From CAYMUR01 sp964393615 (GTDB lineage Bacteria > Planctomycetota > Planctomycetia > Pirellulales > Pirellulaceae), in NCBI GenBank assembly GCA_964393615.1, contig CAYMUR010000013.1:1-64000 (forward strand): DNA of 64,000 bases, read 5' to 3'. Positions 8,521 through 18,465 of the stretch are shown piece after piece; position 1 is the first letter of the stretch, and the number at the start of each line of letters is the position of its first letter. The notes under the pieces were generated by a model, which saw nothing but the letters and a program-made list of their open reading frames with translations, had not been told where the DNA came from and did not search any database. Both the position numbers and the translations under genes were made by a program.

Positions 8521-10989
8521 CTAATTGCTATTCTTTCTTTGCGCATTCAGCCGACGAACATGCTGCCCGGCGGTTGGATGTTCCGGATTTAACTCGACCG
8601 ACCGACGGAAGTGTCGCAAAGCACCATCGAGATCGTTCAATTGCTCCAGGGCAACTGCCAGATTGTTGTGTACCTCGGCCAAGCTGGGATCAAGCTTCAA
8701 CACTTTTCGATATTGCTCAACCGCTTGGCTTGTTTGACCGGAACGTTGTAACATCAATGCCAGATTGTAGCGTGGGCTGGCCAACTTTGGCTGCAGCCCA
8801 ATCGCTACACGATAGTGCTTTGCGGCTTTGTTGATTTTGTTTTTTACCGCAAAAATATTACCCAATTGATTATGGCTGTCCGCGTCATCCGGTTCGATGT
8901 TTAGAATACGCCGGTAAACCACGATGGCTTTGTCATAACTCTTTTGACGGCGCAACAAACTACCAAGATGTTTCAGGAGAGGTAACGAACCTGGTTGTCG
9001 CTTCAAAGCTTGGTTCACCATTTCAACGGCACGGAGTGGCTCGTCAGTAACTGCCAATAACTCAGACAAGTTTATATAGGCATCCCCCAGCTCCGGGTCT
9101 AACCGGATCGCTTGCTGATAGACCTGCATCGCTTCACGAAAATGACCTGCCTGATGCAAGCTTGTTCCGAGCAAATTGTGTAAACTAGCGTCAACAGGAT
9201 ACAACTGGGCAGCTCGACGGCAATGCATAATCGCCTCGTCATGTCGGTCCAACGTGCCCAATGCTATTCCTAGCTGACGGAACACTTCCTTGTTTTGCTC
9301 ATTAATTCCCAATGACTTGCGAAAATAATCGACCGCGACATCGATCTGGCCGTTTGCAACAAGGACCAATCCCATATTTTTAAGTATCAAAGCGTCATTT
9401 TTTTGAATCGCTAGGGCCCGCTGAAATGCTTCGATTGATTCCGCATACTTGCGGGACGCATGCAATGCCACGCCGAGATTATTATGTGCCTCCATTGCAT
9501 CAGGTACTATCTTAATGGCTTGATGAAAATGGCCGATCGCCGCGTCCAAGTCCCCTGTATCTTGCAATACCTTTCCCAGGTTTATATGAATCACCGAATT
9601 ACCTTCGGTCACATCGAGGGCATGTGAAAACAGCGTCTTGCTGTCACGCCAATAGGAAACCTGACGAAATGTCAAAAACCAACAGGTAGCCAGTAATGAC
9701 AAAGCCACTGCCAGCGAAGGCCATTTCAATTGGGGTCGGTGGTTAACCAGTTCTGCTATTCCCCAGGCCAGCATGATCAACAAACCGGTCATTGGCATAT
9801 ACAAGTAGCGATCAGCTATCGAGTGGCGACCGACCTGGACCAGTCCAATGACGGGAACAAGTGTCCCCAGAAACCACAACCACCCAACCGCCAGGTATCG
9901 TCTACGGCGCAGCCAAAAAACAATCACCGTAATTGCCAACAACACCGTGACTGCACAGGTCACGTGTAACGCCTGCCACATCCCAACCCGATAAGGGTAC
10001 AAGACGGCCAGGTCCTGTGGCCAGAACGTTTTTCCCACATAACGCACATAGGCTACGGCAACATTGGCCACACGGTGCGTCAAAGCAGTCGCAGCAACTG
10101 CCCCACCTTTCTGCTGTGCAAAATATGTCACCGTGCAAGACAACAGAACCATTGCAAACATCGGCATTTTTTCGAAGACCAACTCCCGCCATGACCGTCC
10201 ACCGGCCTCCCTCGGCTCATCTCGCCTCCCGACGCCAGACGATACAACTTCCGATTCCAAACGGTTTTCTAATCGGTGAACATTCTTTTTATCGCTGGCT
10301 GTGGACTGACCTGGCAACACAATACGGCGCAACGGCCAGTAATCAAGCAATAACAACAGAAAAGGTGTTGTCACCAACATTGGCTTGGACATTAAGCCCA
10401 GCACCAAACATCCAAACGAAATCCAGTACCACTGGCGTTGCGTCGTTACCTTGTTAGCGTTCTTCGTTCTTTCGTACCAACGTGCATATTTCAGATACGC
10501 CAGTATGCACAATAACCAAAAGAATGTACTGAGTACGTCTTTGCGTTCAGCGATCCAGGCGACTGACTCGACATGGACTGGATGTAACGCAAAGCACGCG
10601 GCGACAAATGCGGATAGCCCGGAAGAGCCAAGCATACAACGACACAAACAAAAAACAAGCAACGCGTTCACGACATGAACCACAACGTTCGTCATGTGAT
10701 GAAAGCCAGCAGCACCCGAATGTGCACCAAACAACGAGCCGTCCAACATGTGCGACATCCACGTTACAGGATGCCAATTCGCATGGTCGGTCGAAGTCAT
10801 GGCCCACGCCAGTCCCTCGAACGTCAATCCCTCCCGGACATGTGCGTTTTCATACACGTAGATATTGTCATCATAAATGACAAAGCCGTTTCTAGAGACA
10901 CTCCAATACGCTGTGAAGGTTGCCACAACGATCAATCCACTTAAAAACGCATCTCGCTGCTTACGAGAGAAATCAACCATTGGAATCAT
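8521..10989 (-). CDS. TMTC-like polytopic membrane protein with C-terminal TPR array (probable GT-C glycosyltransferase)
   Basis: The protein has 822 residues. The N-terminal half (about 15-430) holds some ten hydrophobic segments and an early luminal/periplasmic loop with adjacent acidic residues (IYDDNIYVYEN, D40/D41), as in GT-C glycosyltransferases. The block ALHPVHVESVAWIAERKDV is typical of the DUF1736/TMTC-like family. The C-terminal half (about 450-810) is an uninterrupted run of about eleven TPR units (for example AIGHFHQAIKIVPDAMEAHNNLG). Eukaryotic TMTCs are O-mannosyltransferases; transfer of a sugar here is inference. It converges on the metalloprotease gene with only 52 bp between the two ends. 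Confidence 0.75.
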   Translation of the reverse strand: MIPMVDFSRKQRDAFLSGLIVVATFTAYWSVSRNGFVIYDDNIYVYENAHVREGLTFEGLAWAMTSTDHANWHPVTWMSHMLDGSLFGAHSGAAGFHHMTNVVVHVVNALLVFCLCRCMLGSSGLSAFVAACFALHPVHVESVAWIAERKDVLSTFFWLLCILAYLKYARWYERTKNANKVTTQRQWYWISFGCLVLGLMSKPMLVTTPFLLLLLDYWPLRRIVLPGQSTASDKKNVHRLENRLESEVVSSGVGRRDEPREAGGRSWRELVFEKMPMFAMVLLSCTVTYFAQQKGGAVAATALTHRVANVAVAYVRYVGKTFWPQDLAVLYPYRVGMWQALHVTCAVTVLLAITVIVFWLRRRRYLAVGWLWFLGTLVPVIGLVQVGRHSIADRYLYMPMTGLLIMLAWGIAELVNHRPQLKWPSLAVALSLLATCWFLTFRQVSYWRDSKTLFSHALDVTEGNSVIHINLGKVLQDTGDLDAAIGHFHQAIKIVPDAMEAHNNLGVALHASRKYAESIEAFQRALAIQKNDALILKNMGLVLVANGQIDVAVDYFRKSLGINEQNKEVFRQLGIALGTLDRHDEAIMHCRRAAQLYPVDASLHNLLGTSLHQAGHFREAMQVYQQAIRLDPELGDAYINLSELLAVTDEPLRAVEMVNQALKRQPGSLPLLKHLGSLLRRQKSYDKAIVVYRRILNIEPDDADSHNQLGNIFAVKNKINKAAKHYRVAIGLQPKLASPRYNLALMLQRSGQTSQAVEQYRKVLKLDPSLAEVHNNLAVALEQLNDLDGALRHFRRSVELNPEHPTAGQHVRRLNAQRKNSN

Positions 10990-11480
10990 GCCATTCCACA
11001 GGAGCGTAAAAAAACATCAAGACAGCTTAACGACTGTTCCCAAATCAAACCATGTCGACTTCTGCTGAACTACTACCGGCACACGTCATTCGAACATCCA
11101 ACAAATACCAGCAAACCACGAACAGGCTCCTTGAAAATCCAAATCACTGTAAAAAACCAAACACCCTCGAAAATGAGTGAATACAATTTCGTCCATTCAC
11201 TCACAGCGAACTCACAAAAAGACCGCCTGTCGGGTGACTGGCACAACGTACCGACAACCCACTGTTCAGCCAAACAAAACACGGTACCGTACCATTGTAG
11301 TGAAGTGATTCTCTGTCACCTGTTCAAGACGGTCCGAAACCGTTAACTCACCAGTGGCCTGGTTGTGACGAAAGATTGGAATCGTTGCCGCTTCTGCGAT
11401 GCGTCAATATTTCTATTTCTTGCTCTGCCCATCTATCGTCATTGCAAAGTTTTATTCATAATAAAAAGGATACTGTTTGC
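10990..11480. other. Divergent intergenic region
   Basis: This 491-bp spacer lies between the divergent TMTC-like gene and the DUF1549 operon and must contain both promoters. I see no clear promoter pair, RNA gene or repeat. A plus-strand frame reads in from 11376 but lacks a start signal before ATG 11481. Confidence 0.4.
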
Positions 11481-13943
11481 ATGAGGTGGTCTGTGAAAAT
11501 ACCAATATATTTTTCTTATTTGGCAACCATTTTGCTGATCGTTCCTGGCACACGTGGACCAGCGAACGACCAAATTGACTTCAATCGAGACATCCGCCCA
11601 ATCCTTTCCGATCGTTGCTTTGGTTGCCACGGTCCTTCGGTAGAGGACCGGCAAGCCGAACTCAGGTTTGACATTTCAGAGGACAAAGAAGGTCCCTTTC
11701 GTGACCGCGGTGGTTACCAGGTACTTAAACCTCGTGACCTTCAAGGCAGCGCTATCTGGCAGCGGATCACTAGCCTTGATCCGGAAGTAGCGATGCCACC
11801 AGCAAGCTCCCACCAACAACCTCTTTCAGCTCCAGAAAAACTCCTGATAAAAAAATGGATTCTACAAGGTGCCAGTTACGCCGACTTTTGGGCTTTTGTA
11901 CCACCTCGCTCACCAAGCCTCCCCGAAATCACCCGCCATCCTCGGAGCGCCAACCGTGTGGATCACTTTGTGATAGCACAATTAGACCAACGAGGTCTCC
12001 GTCCTCAAGCTCGAGCTGACAAGCGAACCTTAATTCGCCGTATCACGTTTGACCTAACGGGGCTCCCCCCAACGCGAACAGAGATTCACTCTTTTGTAAC
12101 AGACCTTTCCAGCCAAGCCTATGAACGGCTGGTAGATCGCTTGCTTGCCAGGCCTCGTTATGGTGAACACATGGCAAAATACTGGTTAGATCTGGTCCAC
12201 TTTGCGGACACGAATGGGATGCATCACGACCATTACCGTGAAATGACTCCCTACCGTGACTGGGTGATGCGGGCCTTTAACGATAACCTTCCCTTTCATC
12301 AATTTCTCACGTTTCAACTGGCCGGAGACTTGTACGAGAAACCAACCTTAGACCAACAAATTGCTTCGGGATTTCAAAGGCTGCACTTGGTAATCGACTC
12401 TGGCACGGCGCTTCCCAAAGAAAGTTTTCACCGGAACGTACTCGACCGAGTCGTCACATTTGGAACTGCCATCATGGGATTAACCGTTCAGTGTGCAGGT
12501 TGCCATGACCACAAGTTTGATCCGATCACTCAAAAGGACTTTTACCAACTTTACGCCTTTTTCAATAATATCGACGCATCTCCAGAAACACCTGGAGCCA
12601 AGACACATGCCCCCTTTATCCAATTTGCAACAGCCGAACAAAAAATGGAACTAGAGCGGCTACAGGCACAAATCACAGAGACACAAACGAAAATTAATGC
12701 CCTACAACAGTCGTTGCAACAACTACAAAAAGAAACCAACGAGTCCACCGATACACCATCTAAACTACAAGCGAAGTCAAACGCCAATCTGAAAACTGCA
12801 AAGGACCTGTTAAAGCGACTCATCCATGACCAAAACAAATTACAATCTATGATTCCTGTGACCTTGGTAATGAAGGAACGTGAGGAAGTACGCCCCACCC
12901 ATATTCGAATCCGTGGAAATTATGATCAGCTTGGTGAATTAGTCCAGCGAAATACACCGGCTTTCTTACCTCCCATGTCACCTTCAACAGAGGTTAAAAC
13001 ACGAATGGACCTGGCGAAATGGGTGACGGATGCCAGCCATCCCTTGGTGGCTCGTGTAACAGTCAACCGGTTCTGGCAACAGCTCTTTGGTCAAGGCCTG
13101 GTGAAAACATCAGAAGATTTTGGCGGACAAGGCGAATGGCCAAGTCACCCGAAATTGCTGGACGATCTGGCCGTTGAGTTGGTCAATTCTAACTGGAACA
13201 TCAAGCGGCTCATCCAATCACTCGTGACCTCGGAAACCTATCGCCAATCTTCTCGAATGAATCCAGAATCTTCGGCCGCCGATCCAGAAAACCGCTTGCT
13301 CGCACGTGGCCCCCGTTTTCGCCTCGATTCCGAAATGATTCGGGACCAGATTCTGGCCGTCAGTGGCCTGCTTGTCTCGAACATGTATGGCAAAAGTGTC
13401 AAGCCACCTCAACCAGCCAACCTGTGGAAAAGCGTATCCATGGTGTCATCGAGCACGTATGCGTTTACCCCTGATGTGGGAAACAACATTTACCGGCGTA
13501 GTGTGTACAGTTTCTGGAAACGTGCCATGCCACCACCACAAATGACTATTTTCGATGCACCTACCAGGGAAAGTTGTACCGCCAGGCGCGAACGCACCAA
13601 TACACCGTTACAAGCTTTAGTGCTGATGAACGAAGATCAATACTTTAAGGCTGCTCGAAAATTCTCCCAGCAAATTTTAGCGCATGAACAAATGACGACA
13701 TCTGAAAGAATTTCCTACGCCTATGAGTCCGTCACATCACACGTACCTGATGAATCTGAGGCGAGTGCACTGCTGGCAGGTCTGAAAGCGTTTCAAACAG
13801 CCTACCAACAGGACTTTCCAGCTGCCAAAGCATTGACACTCGACATCGAGACACTTGACGAACAGCAGCGCGTCGATGTCGCTGCCTACACGATGTTGGT
13901 CCATTCTCTCTTCAACCTTGATATCACGAAGACCAAGGAGTAG
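11481..13943 (+). CDS. Planctomycete-type cytochrome-like protein with DUF1549 and DUF1553
   Basis: The 820-residue exported protein has a signal peptide (YFSYLATILLIVPGTRG) followed by a PSCyt1-type haem c motif, CFGCH (C46, C49, H50), which suggests covalent haem binding in the periplasm. Next come DUF1549 (about 155-350, including RPRYGEHMAKYWLDLVHFADT), a coiled-coil insert rich in Gln/Leu (about 385-450), and DUF1553 (about 515-780, including HPLVARVTVNRFWQQLFG). The function is unproven; such proteins occur in many paralogues in Planctomycetes and are often linked to polysaccharide use. ATG 11481 is chosen because AAGGA lies about 10 nt upstream and the signal peptide starts there. It is the first gene of a two-gene operon. 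Confidence 0.9.
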   Translation: MRWSVKIPIYFSYLATILLIVPGTRGPANDQIDFNRDIRPILSDRCFGCHGPSVEDRQAELRFDISEDKEGPFRDRGGYQVLKPRDLQGSAIWQRITSLDPEVAMPPASSHQQPLSAPEKLLIKKWILQGASYADFWAFVPPRSPSLPEITRHPRSANRVDHFVIAQLDQRGLRPQARADKRTLIRRITFDLTGLPPTRTEIHSFVTDLSSQAYERLVDRLLARPRYGEHMAKYWLDLVHFADTNGMHHDHYREMTPYRDWVMRAFNDNLPFHQFLTFQLAGDLYEKPTLDQQIASGFQRLHLVIDSGTALPKESFHRNVLDRVVTFGTAIMGLTVQCAGCHDHKFDPITQKDFYQLYAFFNNIDASPETPGAKTHAPFIQFATAEQKMELERLQAQITETQTKINALQQSLQQLQKETNESTDTPSKLQAKSNANLKTAKDLLKRLIHDQNKLQSMIPVTLVMKEREEVRPTHIRIRGNYDQLGELVQRNTPAFLPPMSPSTEVKTRMDLAKWVTDASHPLVARVTVNRFWQQLFGQGLVKTSEDFGGQGEWPSHPKLLDDLAVELVNSNWNIKRLIQSLVTSETYRQSSRMNPESSAADPENRLLARGPRFRLDSEMIRDQILAVSGLLVSNMYGKSVKPPQPANLWKSVSMVSSSTYAFTPDVGNNIYRRSVYSFWKRAMPPPQMTIFDAPTRESCTARRERTNTPLQALVLMNEDQYFKAARKFSQQILAHEQMTTSERISYAYESVTSHVPDESEASALLAGLKAFQTAYQQDFPAAKALTLDIETLDEQQRVDVAAYTMLVHSLFNLDITKTKE

Positions 13944-13946
13944 AGC

Positions 13947-15419
13947 ATGCATCCACTGGTACTCCACTCCTGGCTACAGTCTCGCCGGCAATTCCTTAAT
14001 CACTCCGGAATGGGACTTGGTGCAGCCGCCCTGGCCACCTTATTCCCCCGGCCTGGATCGGCTAGTTCTAGCCAATCCCCTCATTTTGGTCCCCAAGTCA
14101 AGCGGGTCATTTTCTTGTTCATGGCGGGTGCTCCCAGTCAGTTAGATTTGTTTGACTACAAGCCTGACCTCGCCAAAAAATACAAACAGCCCCTCCCTCC
14201 CGAAGTCCGCGATGGCCAGCGTCTAACGGCCATGACCCAAAACAAAAGCCACCTTATTCAACCCTCTATTTTCAAGTTTTCCCAACAAGGTGAAGGCGGC
14301 ATCTGGTGGAATGAACTAATGCCGCATCTTGCTACAGTGGTAGACGACCTGTGCCTCATTAAATCCATGCACACGGATGCCATTAATCACGATCCCGGCA
14401 AAACTCTCATATGCACCGGTTCAGAAATCCCTGGCAAACCAAGCCTGGGCTCTTGGTTGAGCTACGGACTTGGGTCCCTCAACAAAAACCTGCCTGACTT
14501 CATCATTCTAAATTCTGCCTTCTGGTCAGGCGACCAACAAAATGTACAGGCCCTTTACAAGCGACTTTGGGGAACCGGTTTCTTGCCTTCACAACACCAG
14601 GGAGTCGTTTTCCAAGCGTCCGGAGACCCAGTTCTTTTCCTGTCAAATCCACCGGGAGTGAGTCACGACAGCCGCAAAAAGATGCTGGACCTGGTGACAA
14701 AGCTTAATCAAAAACATGCTGCTGAAATTGGAGATCCTGAGATCCAGACGACAATCGCCCAACAGGAAATGGCATTTCGCATGCAGGCCTCTGTGCCACA
14801 GCTGACAGACTTGAGTTCAGAACCACAGCCTATTTTGGACATGTATGGTCCCGAAGTGCACAAAAGTGGATCCTTTGCACGCAACTGCCTGCTCGCAAGG
14901 CGAATGGTTGAACGCGACGTACGCTTCGTTCAGCTTTACCACCGAGGTTGGGACCACCACGTATCACTGCCAAATAAAATGCGGCGGCAATGTTACGACA
15001 TCGATCAGCCCACAGCGGCCCTGCTGAAAGATCTAAAACAGCGCGGATTGCTTAAGGATACGCTGGTTGTCTTCAGCGGTGAATTTGGACGCACTGTTTA
15101 CTGCCAAGGAAAACAAGAAGAAGCAAATTACGGCCGTGACCACCACCCCCGCTGCTTTACCGCCTGGCTCGCTGGTGGTGGAATTCGTGGTGGCATCGTC
15201 CATGGCCAGACAGATGAATACAGTTACAACATCGTCGATAAAACCGGCCAGAAAACGACGCGTTTCGAAGATGACGCCGTTCATGTTCGAGACCTTAATG
15301 CTACCATTCTCCAGCAGCTAGGCGTCGATCACAACCAGCTGACATTTGCCTTCCAGGGCCTCGACCATAGGCCGACGGGTGTCAAGGAAGCTCATATCAT
15401 CAAAAAGATCCTCCGCTAA
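13947..15419 (+). CDS. DUF1501 family exported protein (sulfatase-like fold)
   Basis: The 490-residue protein is the usual partner of DUF1549/DUF1553 proteins. The N-terminus carries a Tat signal (SRRQFLNHSGMGLGAAALATL). The body has DUF1501 hallmarks: KRVIFLFMAGAPSQLDLFDYKP, SGEFGRTVYCQG, and GRDHHPRCFTAWLAGGGI with a paired-histidine site resembling the alkaline phosphatase/sulfatase superfamily. The catalytic activity is not established. It starts 3 nt after the previous stop with AAGGAG upstream, so co-transcription and probably co-function in the periplasm are expected. Confidence 0.93.
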   Translation: MHPLVLHSWLQSRRQFLNHSGMGLGAAALATLFPRPGSASSSQSPHFGPQVKRVIFLFMAGAPSQLDLFDYKPDLAKKYKQPLPPEVRDGQRLTAMTQNKSHLIQPSIFKFSQQGEGGIWWNELMPHLATVVDDLCLIKSMHTDAINHDPGKTLICTGSEIPGKPSLGSWLSYGLGSLNKNLPDFIILNSAFWSGDQQNVQALYKRLWGTGFLPSQHQGVVFQASGDPVLFLSNPPGVSHDSRKKMLDLVTKLNQKHAAEIGDPEIQTTIAQQEMAFRMQASVPQLTDLSSEPQPILDMYGPEVHKSGSFARNCLLARRMVERDVRFVQLYHRGWDHHVSLPNKMRRQCYDIDQPTAALLKDLKQRGLLKDTLVVFSGEFGRTVYCQGKQEEANYGRDHHPRCFTAWLAGGGIRGGIVHGQTDEYSYNIVDKTGQKTTRFEDDAVHVRDLNATILQQLGVDHNQLTFAFQGLDHRPTGVKEAHIIKKILR

Positions 15420-15576
15420 GAAGAGGCCGTGATTGCGGCATCCAGGCTCATTCTTCTTTTGAGATCAAAGCAGGTAAAGCTTGTTTCCTGCCGCCCCCCC
15501 ATCGTTTTCAGACTTTTCTACCCCCTTTTTTAACCGTTCCCAACACTCGTTCTCCACCCGGCAGGCATTGCAACAG

Positions 15577-17115
15577 TTAAAACGACCGCAATAAAGGCAA
15601 CACGAATAAAACATATACGACCGCTAACACGATTTGCATGCAGGCAAATGGAAAAGCCATTTTGATGAATCCGGCAAACGAAAGGGACAACTGGTTTTTG
15701 TGAATCATCGTGACGGCAACAAGTGTTGAGGCGGACCCGATAGGAGTCAAATTGCCACCGAGATTCGCACCAAAGATTACTGACCACCACAACACTGAAT
15801 CCGCAGAAGTCTGAAGTTGAGTGAGAATCTTGGCCAGCATGGCAGCCAGCGGAATATTATCAGTCACAGAACTAAATCCACCCGCGCATAACAAGAGAGC
15901 TGTCGTGCCACTGGTCTCTCCCCAACCAATCATCTGTTCGACGCCATGTCCAATGACCACCAACACATGTGCATACTCCATCACATAGATCACCACGAAC
16001 AGTGACATGAAAAAACCAAGCAAGTCCCAGTCGATAGCGCGATAAAACTCATGGGCTTCGGATTTGTAGCGAAGCAACATTATGCAGGCAAAAGCAAGAG
16101 CCACATAACCCATATTAAGATTGCGGACCCAAGGTAAAACTGATGTCGTCGCAATGGTAACGACAAATAAACCTAACATGACTGCGCTAAACCAAAAGAA
16201 CCTCCAACTCGTCACTCCATCGGTTTCATCAAATCCTTGTACCAGTTCCTGTGCGGCAATTCTCTGCTCCTCAGTCGCCAGACGCTCGATGGAAAACAAG
16301 CGGGCACCGAGCCATAGCGTGGCAGCCGTGGCCAGTAAAACATAGGGTGCGCTATTCACAAAAAACGCAACAAAACTAATTCCGGCTGTTGTACCGACGA
16401 TGATATTGGGGACCGAACTGATCAACGTAAGCAACCCTCCAATATTGGTCAGTAAACCCTCCACTAATAAAAATCCCAACAATTTATTACGCTGACCAAG
16501 ACTTTCCAGCGACACAACGGTCAAGGAACCGATGATGATCATCGCCGTGACATTATTCAACACCGCAGAAAACACGACCGTCATGACGCCATAGAAATAA
16601 AGCAACAACAACGGGTCACCCCGCGAGGCTTTGGTGACCTTGATGGCAATCCACGTAAAAAGCCCCGAACGACTTGTCACGTCGACAAAAAGGCTCGACC
16701 CTAGAATGATCGCAATCACTCCCCAATCGATTCCTGGAATATAAGTAGGCATCGAGATCCGGTGACCATCAACATGCAACGAGTGCGCCGGGCCGTCTGC
16801 CGAGGTTTCACCACTTGCCGCGGGAATCTTGACCGCTTCCTGCACATCCCCCGCATCAACATAAACCGCCTGAAACGCCGAATTCTCTGTTACGCGATGG
16901 CTACCCACCACAACATGGCCAAACGGTAAAAGTTGAAAGGCAGCACCCAACAACAGGCAAACAATGGCAAAAATACCGGCAATCACCGATTTCTTGGCAT
17001 GCAGCTTTTCTTCCAGCGCCAGGCACGTAATCAAACCTGTCAGAATCGCTCCGAAAAGTATCGTAACCCACATCTGTGGTGGATCGCCACTGGCAAATAA
17101 CAATTGATTACTCAT
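15577..17115 (-). CDS. NhaD/ArsB/CitM-type ion transporter
   Basis: The 512-residue polytopic inner-membrane protein belongs to the ion-transporter (IT) superfamily. It has about twelve hydrophobic segments in two halves. Diagnostic re-entrant loop sequences are NNVTAMIIIGSLTVVSLE in the first half, and CAGGFSSVTDNIPLAAML and GANLGGNLTPIGSASTLVA in the second; the last is highly characteristic. Na+/H+ antiport is the likeliest function, with arsenite or dicarboxylate transport as alternatives. ATG 17115 is preferred over an in-frame TTG at 17148. It lies downstream of the stress-protein gene on the same strand with a 209-bp spacer containing an 18-bp tandem repeat. Confidence 0.82.
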   Translation of the reverse strand: MSNQLLFASGDPPQMWVTILFGAILTGLITCLALEEKLHAKKSVIAGIFAIVCLLLGAAFQLLPFGHVVVGSHRVTENSAFQAVYVDAGDVQEAVKIPAASGETSADGPAHSLHVDGHRISMPTYIPGIDWGVIAIILGSSLFVDVTSRSGLFTWIAIKVTKASRGDPLLLLYFYGVMTVVFSAVLNNVTAMIIIGSLTVVSLESLGQRNKLLGFLLVEGLLTNIGGLLTLISSVPNIIVGTTAGISFVAFFVNSAPYVLLATAATLWLGARLFSIERLATEEQRIAAQELVQGFDETDGVTSWRFFWFSAVMLGLFVVTIATTSVLPWVRNLNMGYVALAFACIMLLRYKSEAHEFYRAIDWDLLGFFMSLFVVIYVMEYAHVLVVIGHGVEQMIGWGETSGTTALLLCAGGFSSVTDNIPLAAMLAKILTQLQTSADSVLWWSVIFGANLGGNLTPIGSASTLVAVTMIHKNQLSLSFAGFIKMAFPFACMQIVLAVVYVLFVLPLLRSF

Positions 17116-17262
17116 GGCCCATGTTTCCCCGCAGCGACACTCCGACAAAATCTAAAAATACACACCGCCTGTTCGGACACCCCTAACAGATCAGTTCATC
17201 CGAATCAAACCCCCCCCATCAGGAACCCCTCTCGAACCATGCAATTGCACCGCCTGTCCCGC

Positions 17263-17298
17263 CAGCCTGGCATCTTCCGGCAGCCTGGCATCTCCCGG
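17263..17298. repeat. 18-bp tandem duplication in spacer
   Basis: CAGCCTGGCATCTTCCGG (17263-17280) is followed immediately by a second copy (17281-17298) with one substitution. It lies between the stress-protein and transporter genes. Confidence 0.7.
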
Positions 17299-17324
17299 CA
17301 GGATCCAGACCTACCGGTTAACTC

Positions 17325-18188
17325 TCAAATCAACAGCAAAGGTGTATTCCGTAATTCAACCGCTAATGGATACGCTAAACCGTGCATCGCAAGTTGGTCT
17401 TCGTCATTTGTGTTCATCACCAACAAGGCCACATCGTGTTCGTCGACGAGTCGTTTATATTCGCTCAAATGGTGCCCCATGGTAATTTGTTCTTCAATCG
17501 TAATCGGTGTTTCGCAGGCCTGTAAAGTTTCACGACAGGATACAATATAGTCGTGCGGCTCTTTCAGTAATTGCCCGCTGATCGCATCTCGAGCGTTTCC
17601 CGTCTCAATCGCCGAAATCTTTTGAATGGCATGCATGTAGCGCTCAAACACTTGCTGATCCTCAATGTGTGATAACGTCAACTTCCCATTCAACAAGGTC
17701 AGCGCAACAGCCATGTTTACCAATCGTTGATCACCTGCCAGATGATCAGTAATGACCATGACATGTGAGGTACCATCCCAATGGTCCGCATCCTGAGGCT
17801 GGGCCTCCGCAAACGGGCGCGGCGTCAATAAAACCGGGGACGACATCACCTGTGTTAATACATCAACGTGGGTTCCTAAACTGTGTGGATGGTCGTGAAC
17901 GGGTGTACGAAGATTTCGATAAGTAACAATCAGATCGGGTGCAAACGCTTCCACTTGGCAAAGCAAGTCAGCGACCCCATCAAATTGACCGTTGGTAATC
18001 AAACCATATTCAGGATCCTGGCCGTCTAACACGCGTAAAAAATGGCGCACCTGTGACTGATAAGATTCCGCTTTTTCGGAATCAAGATCCGACACCAACA
18101 AAATACGACGGATCACCAGTGGCTGATAAACAAAGGGAGTCTTAGCGGCTGCACGAAACATACTTTCAAAATGATCAATATGTGTCAT
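17325..18188 (-). CDS. Universal stress protein-like, two-domain
   Basis: The 287-residue cytoplasmic protein has an N-terminal RRILLVSDLDSEKAESY segment and a central VMVITDHLAGDQRLVNMAVALTLL. A C-terminal HDVALLVMNTNDEDQ..HGLAYPLAVELRNTPLLLI follows the end of UspA domains (nucleotide-loop and last strand), although the usual G-x2-G-x9-G is degenerate. ATG 18188 is chosen because GAGGG lies 7 nt upstream; the open frame extends to 18317 without a start signal. It precedes the NhaD-like transporter on the same strand, so it may regulate or accompany it. Confidence in USP membership is moderate because the ATP-binding motif is poor. Confidence 0.6.
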   Translation of the reverse strand: MTHIDHFESMFRAAAKTPFVYQPLVIRRILLVSDLDSEKAESYQSQVRHFLRVLDGQDPEYGLITNGQFDGVADLLCQVEAFAPDLIVTYRNLRTPVHDHPHSLGTHVDVLTQVMSSPVLLTPRPFAEAQPQDADHWDGTSHVMVITDHLAGDQRLVNMAVALTLLNGKLTLSHIEDQQVFERYMHAIQKISAIETGNARDAISGQLLKEPHDYIVSCRETLQACETPITIEEQITMGHHLSEYKRLVDEHDVALLVMNTNDEDQLAMHGLAYPLAVELRNTPLLLI

Positions 18189-18465
18189 CCGATAGCCCTC
18201 CATCAAAAGTAGACGGTGAGGATACAATAAAGAGCAAGCACGCCAGCCAACAACCACAAAATACAAAACGTGGCAACGAAGTGAAAGGCCACACACGGCA
18301 CTAGTCCCCAAGACCAACGGACGGTCGAATCAAAAAGGATTGTCACTCCTACACATCAGAACAGCCCCTGACCAAAGCAAACAACCAGAAAATAGAATCT
18401 GGACAGATACTCGGCAACTTCACTGGCAACTTCTGTTAGCGGTTCAGGGAATTGCAACTATTCCA

